Assembly: GCA_900299005.1 (NCBI GenBank)
Contig: OMID01000036.1
Span: forward strand, 1-43,222
Direction of reading: 5' to 3'
DNA length: 43,222 nucleotides
Origin: Oxalobacteraceae bacterium
GTDB taxonomy: Bacteria > Pseudomonadota > Gammaproteobacteria > Burkholderiales > Burkholderiaceae_D
The position numbers and the translations under genes are program-made. The first letter of the stretch is position 1, and the number at the start of each line of letters is the position of its first letter. The notes under the pieces were generated by a model. It was not told the DNA's origin, ran no database searches, and saw only the letters and a list, made by a program, of their open reading frames with translations. This document shows, in pieces, positions 43,127 through 43,222 of the stretch.

Positions 43127-43222
43127 TCATTCAATCGCGAGCTTGCGGTGGGCAAGTGCGGGCAGGCTGGCACGCACCCCAGAGAGATGTTCCGTGTCCA
43201 GCGTTCCGTGTACCACGCCTTC
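43127..43222 (-). CDS. Carbon-nitrogen hydrolase (nitrilase) family protein, C-terminal end only
   Basis: A 31-codon open frame entering from the right edge and ending at TGA (43127-43129). It reads EGVVHGTLDTEHLSGVRASL then PALAHRKLAIE, which matches the C-terminus of Nit2/NadE-like carbon-nitrogen hydrolases (the L-x-x-VR-x-LPALxHR pattern). A nitrilase gene next to tldD is common in Burkholderiales. The catalytic Glu-Lys-Cys residues lie outside the window. Confidence 0.75.
   Translation of the reverse strand, partial: EGVVHGTLDTEHLSGVRASLPALAHRKLAIE

Overview
The window looks like a chromosomal segment of an aerobic or facultative betaproteobacterium, most likely Burkholderiales. The evidence is the gene order (orn / M48 protease / phhB / rsgA, then argF-argG, murB, yajQ, aroG, tldD, nitrilase), the ccoNOQP-ccoGH layout with hemN and an FNR-type regulator, and the moderately high G+C. 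No rRNA, tRNA, CRISPR array, phage or insertion sequence was recognised. Both ends cut genes: a secreted Ala/His-rich protein on the left and a nitrilase-family protein on the right.

Layout. (1) 1-1760: partial secreted protein, a Tat-exported beta-carbonic-anhydrase-like protein, and a structured non-coding patch. (2) 1930-14167: an aromatic catabolism island. A minus-strand pca operon runs pcaI-pcaJ-pcaF-pcaH-pcaG-pcaB-pcaD-pcaC and ends in a ketopantoate-reductase-like gene and a small cupin. The IclR regulator pcaR is divergent from it; the AraC regulator pobR and pobA (4-hydroxybenzoate hydroxylase) follow. Together they encode 4-hydroxybenzoate -> protocatechuate -> 3-oxoadipate -> succinyl-CoA + acetyl-CoA. 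(3) 14234-31269: a microaerobic module. It has fnr, cbb3 oxidase (ccoNOQP), its assembly genes (ccoG, ccoH, ccoI, ccoS, a TauE/SafE-like membrane protein), hemN, a Pat-like protein acetyltransferase, two universal stress proteins and srkA. Four TTGAC-N4-GTCAA palindromes lie upstream of ccoN, hemN, pat/usp and usp, so the module reads as a local FNR regulon. (4) 31351-43222: housekeeping genes, namely a UPF0149 protein, orn, an M48 protease, phhB, rsgA, argF, argG, ppnP, murB, yajQ, aroG, tldD and the nitrilase end.

The most notable item is a small gene and attenuator upstream of aroG. A 23-codon leader peptide with five Phe and two Tyr codons inside nine residues is followed by a 10-bp terminator hairpin with a U-rich tail, and an alternative pairing could disrupt that hairpin. 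This predicts Phe/Tyr-dependent transcription attenuation of DAHP synthase.

The non-coding DNA is rich in structure. A dispersed compound-palindrome family has two clear copies (near 10570 and 17400) and one diverged copy (near 39610). A 27-bp identical repeat flanks parts of the aromatic island (4520, 11801). A tandem array of REP-like elements with a period of about 197 bp lies upstream of tldD. Five degenerate 12-bp repeats sit between convergent stress-protein genes, and interleaved inverted repeats follow the carbonic anhydrase gene.
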